From: Undibacterium sp.
GTDB taxonomy: Bacteria > Pseudomonadota > Gammaproteobacteria > Burkholderiales > Burkholderiaceae_D
NCBI RefSeq assembly: GCF_030651495.1
Contig: NZ_JAUSFI010000078.1
Coordinates: forward strand, 1 to 36,742
Direction of reading: 5' to 3'
Length of the DNA: 36,742 nucleotides
Below the pieces are notes generated by a model. The model was given only the letters and a program-made list of their open reading frames with translations. It was not told the origin of the DNA and did not search any database. Within the stretch, counting starts at the first letter, position 1. The number at the start of each line of letters is the position of its first letter. Made by a program: the position numbers and the translations under genes. Shown here one piece after another: positions 33,870-36,742 of this stretch.

Positions 33870-33872
33870 CGT

Positions 33873-33902
33873 TTGACGATGGTACGCACTACCACGTATA
33901 AT
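33873..33902 (+). promoter_or_regulatory. Sigma-70 promoter of the atp operon
   Basis: TTGACG (33873-33878), an 18-base spacer, and a perfect TATAAT (33897-33902). It is 100 bases before the atpI ATG and after the stop of the hydrolase gene, so it should drive atpIBEFHA. Confidence 0.8.
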
Positions 33903-34001
33903 TCTGTGGTTTTGGATGGCATGCGTTTAATCTTCTGTAAGAAATATGGTGACAAATGCAAGCGGTTCAATGGGTATCAGTAAATTAAGTGAGGAAATGG
34001 C

Positions 34002-35173
<1,172 letters not shown>

Positions 35174-35186
35174 TTGCAATATCAGG

Positions 35187-35499
<313 letters not shown>

Positions 35500-35517
35500 T
35501 TAGCTTTCCTTTTTCTA

Positions 35518-35539
35518 CCGTAAGCAGATCTGCTTACGG
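35518..35539. promoter_or_regulatory. Perfect 22-base palindrome between atpE and atpF
   Basis: CCGTAAGCAGA (35518-35528) is followed at once by its exact reverse complement (35529-35539). In RNA it gives a strong hairpin, 19 bases after the atpE stop. Only T-poor sequence follows, so it is probably not a full terminator. It could protect the atpE mRNA and lower expression of downstream subunits. Confidence 0.75.
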
Positions 35540-35566
35540 AACGATAATTTCTATAGGAAAACTACC

Positions 35567-36037
35567 GTGAACCTTAATCAAACAATGTGGTACCAGGCTG
35601 GGGTGTTTTTCATCCTGGCACTCTTCACGATGAAATTCGTGTGGCCACCGTTGATTGGTGCAATCGATGCTCGTAGGCAAAAAATTGCCGACGGCTTGGC
35701 TGCTGCTGATCAAGGCCAGGCAAAGATGCAAGACGCTGAAAAACGTGTACAAGCCCAATTGGCTGGTGCGCGTGAAGAAGGTCTGACGCATGTTGCCAAT
35801 GCAGAAAAACGCGCACAGCTGATCGTGGAAGAAGCTAAGAATACTGCCAATGCCGAAGCAGCACGCATCATCGCTGCCGCTAAAGCTGAAGCAGACAATC
35901 AAGTCACTAAAGCACGCGAAGAATTGCGCGACCAGGTTGCCGTATTGGCAGTCAAAGGCGCAGAGCAAATTCTGAAACGTGAAGTTAACGCATCGGCTCA
36001 CGCTGATATGTTAAACCAATTGAAGACTGAGCTGTAA
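35567..36037 (+). CDS. atpF: F0 ATP synthase subunit b
   Basis: The peripheral stalk subunit. An N-terminal membrane helix ([20 protein letters not shown]) is followed by a long Ala/Lys/Glu-rich coiled coil. The start is GTG at 35567 with AGGA eight bases upstream; the 156-residue length is exactly the usual size. It is three bases before atpH. Confidence 0.96.
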   Translation: MNLNQTMWYQAGVFFILALFTMKFVWPPLIGAIDARRQKIADGLAAADQGQAKMQDAEKRVQAQLAGAREEGLTHVANAEKRAQLIVEEAKNTANAEAARIIAAAKAEADNQVTKAREELRDQVAVLAVKGAEQILKREVNASAHADMLNQLKTEL

Positions 36038-36039
36038 TC

Positions 36040-36573
36040 ATGGCTGAACTCGCAACGATCGCTCGTCCTTACGCCGAAGCCTTGTTCCGTGTTGCCAAAT
36101 CCGGTAACCTATCCGCCTGGTCGGATTTGGTTGCCGAGATGGCGCAAGTCGCGGCACATCCCGATGTACTAGCTCTTGCACACAATCCCAAAGTCACCGC
36201 AGCGCAAACTGCAGAGACTTTCTTGTCCGTGTTGAAGTCGCCTGTAACTGATGAGGCTAAAAATTTCATCAATACGCTTACAGAATATGATCGCTTAACC
36301 CTGTTGCCCGAAATCGCTAGTCAATTTCATGCTCTGAAAAACGCCGAAGTTGGCGCTGCAGACGCAGAAATTACCAGCGCATTTGAAATGACGGCTGCAC
36401 AGATAAGTGATTTAACGACCACGCTGGAAAAGAAATTTGGACGCAAGTTGCATTCAACCGTGAAAGTGGATGCGTCCCTGATCGGTGGCGTGCATATTGT
36501 GGTTGGTGATCAAGTGCTCGATACTTCCGTACGTGCCAAGCTACAACAGATGCAAGTTGCCTTAACTGCGTAA
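36040..36573 (+). CDS. atpH: F1 ATP synthase subunit delta
   Basis: Links the peripheral stalk to the top of F1. The opening [19 protein letters not shown] is the OSCP/delta signature, and the C-terminal [28 protein letters not shown] is the second family motif. 177 residues. It starts three bases past the atpF stop. Confidence 0.96.
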   Translation: MAELATIARPYAEALFRVAKSGNLSAWSDLVAEMAQVAAHPDVLALAHNPKVTAAQTAETFLSVLKSPVTDEAKNFINTLTEYDRLTLLPEIASQFHALKNAEVGAADAEITSAFEMTAAQISDLTTTLEKKFGRKLHSTVKVDASLIGGVHIVVGDQVLDTSVRAKLQQMQVALTA

Positions 36574-36637
36574 TAGATGCACGCAATGTGCCGCGTAAAT
36601 CGCGGACGTAAGTACTGAATTAATTTTAGGAGTTAGT

Positions 36638-36742
36638 ATGCAACTCAACCCATCAGAAATCAGCGAGTTGATCAAGAGCCGGATTCAAGGCCTTGGCGAC
36701 ACAGCTGAGATTCGTAATCAAGGTACGGTTATTTCCGTTACC
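36638..36742 (+). CDS. atpA: F1 ATP synthase subunit alpha, N-terminal part (runs off window)
   Basis: Begins [20 protein letters not shown], the standard AtpA opening, and 35 residues are visible before the edge. TTAGGAG sits upstream of the ATG at 36638. The rest of the gene lies outside. Confidence 0.95.
   Translation, partial: MQLNPSEISELIKSRIQGLGDTAEIRNQGTVISVT

Overview
The window looks like chromosomal DNA of a betaproteobacterium, most likely Burkholderiales close to Oxalobacteraceae. The reasons are moderate-to-high GC, the mnmG-rsmG-parA-parB-atpIBEFH order, a GTP-type PEP carboxykinase, and the style of the LysR and LivGFHM genes. This placement is inferred from protein style and gene order only; no database was consulted.

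Layout. 0-6.3 kb: the start of a leftward gene cut by the window edge (possibly a transposase), riboflavin synthase, a LysR regulator, two small membrane proteins, pckG and a D-2-hydroxyacid dehydrogenase. 6.3-7.8 kb: a 1.5-kb non-coding region with two diverged copies of an origin-like module (AT-rich DNA, a DnaA-trio-like run, four DnaA boxes) about 907 bp apart. 7.8-11.0 kb: an anaerobic (class III) ribonucleotide reductase operon in which the glycyl-radical tail of NrdD is a separate small gene (nrdD, tail, nrdG), preceded by paired NrdR-like boxes and a perfect FNR box. 11.0-16.7 kb: leftward genes for a BtaA-like betaine-lipid enzyme, glycerol kinase, a YgjP-like metallopeptidase, an exported FKBP isomerase, a small unknown protein and a LysR regulator. 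16.8-26.5 kb: rightward catabolic/transport genes (mmsA, nitronate-monooxygenase-like protein, GMC oxidoreductase, complete Liv-type ABC transporter). 26.5-28.7 kb: an iron-dependent alcohol dehydrogenase (leftward) and a TSUP permease. 28.7-33.2 kb: two perfect parS sites, mnmG, rsmG, parA and parB. 33.3-36.7 kb: a small alpha/beta hydrolase, then the ATP synthase operon from a strong promoter, running off the right edge in atpA.

How it fits together. parS, parAB, mnmG/rsmG and the atp operon are classic origin-proximal genes, and from 28.7 kb onward everything points rightward, away from the origin-like modules. This agrees with, but does not prove, a replication origin at 6.6-7.75 kb. The window is also rich in small repeats: two 102-bp MITE-like hairpin elements with target-site duplications, a family of palindromes with CATGCG-type arms, and several 11-13-bp tandem arrays. 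One array lies exactly in the break of nrdD and another contains four perfect DnaA boxes.
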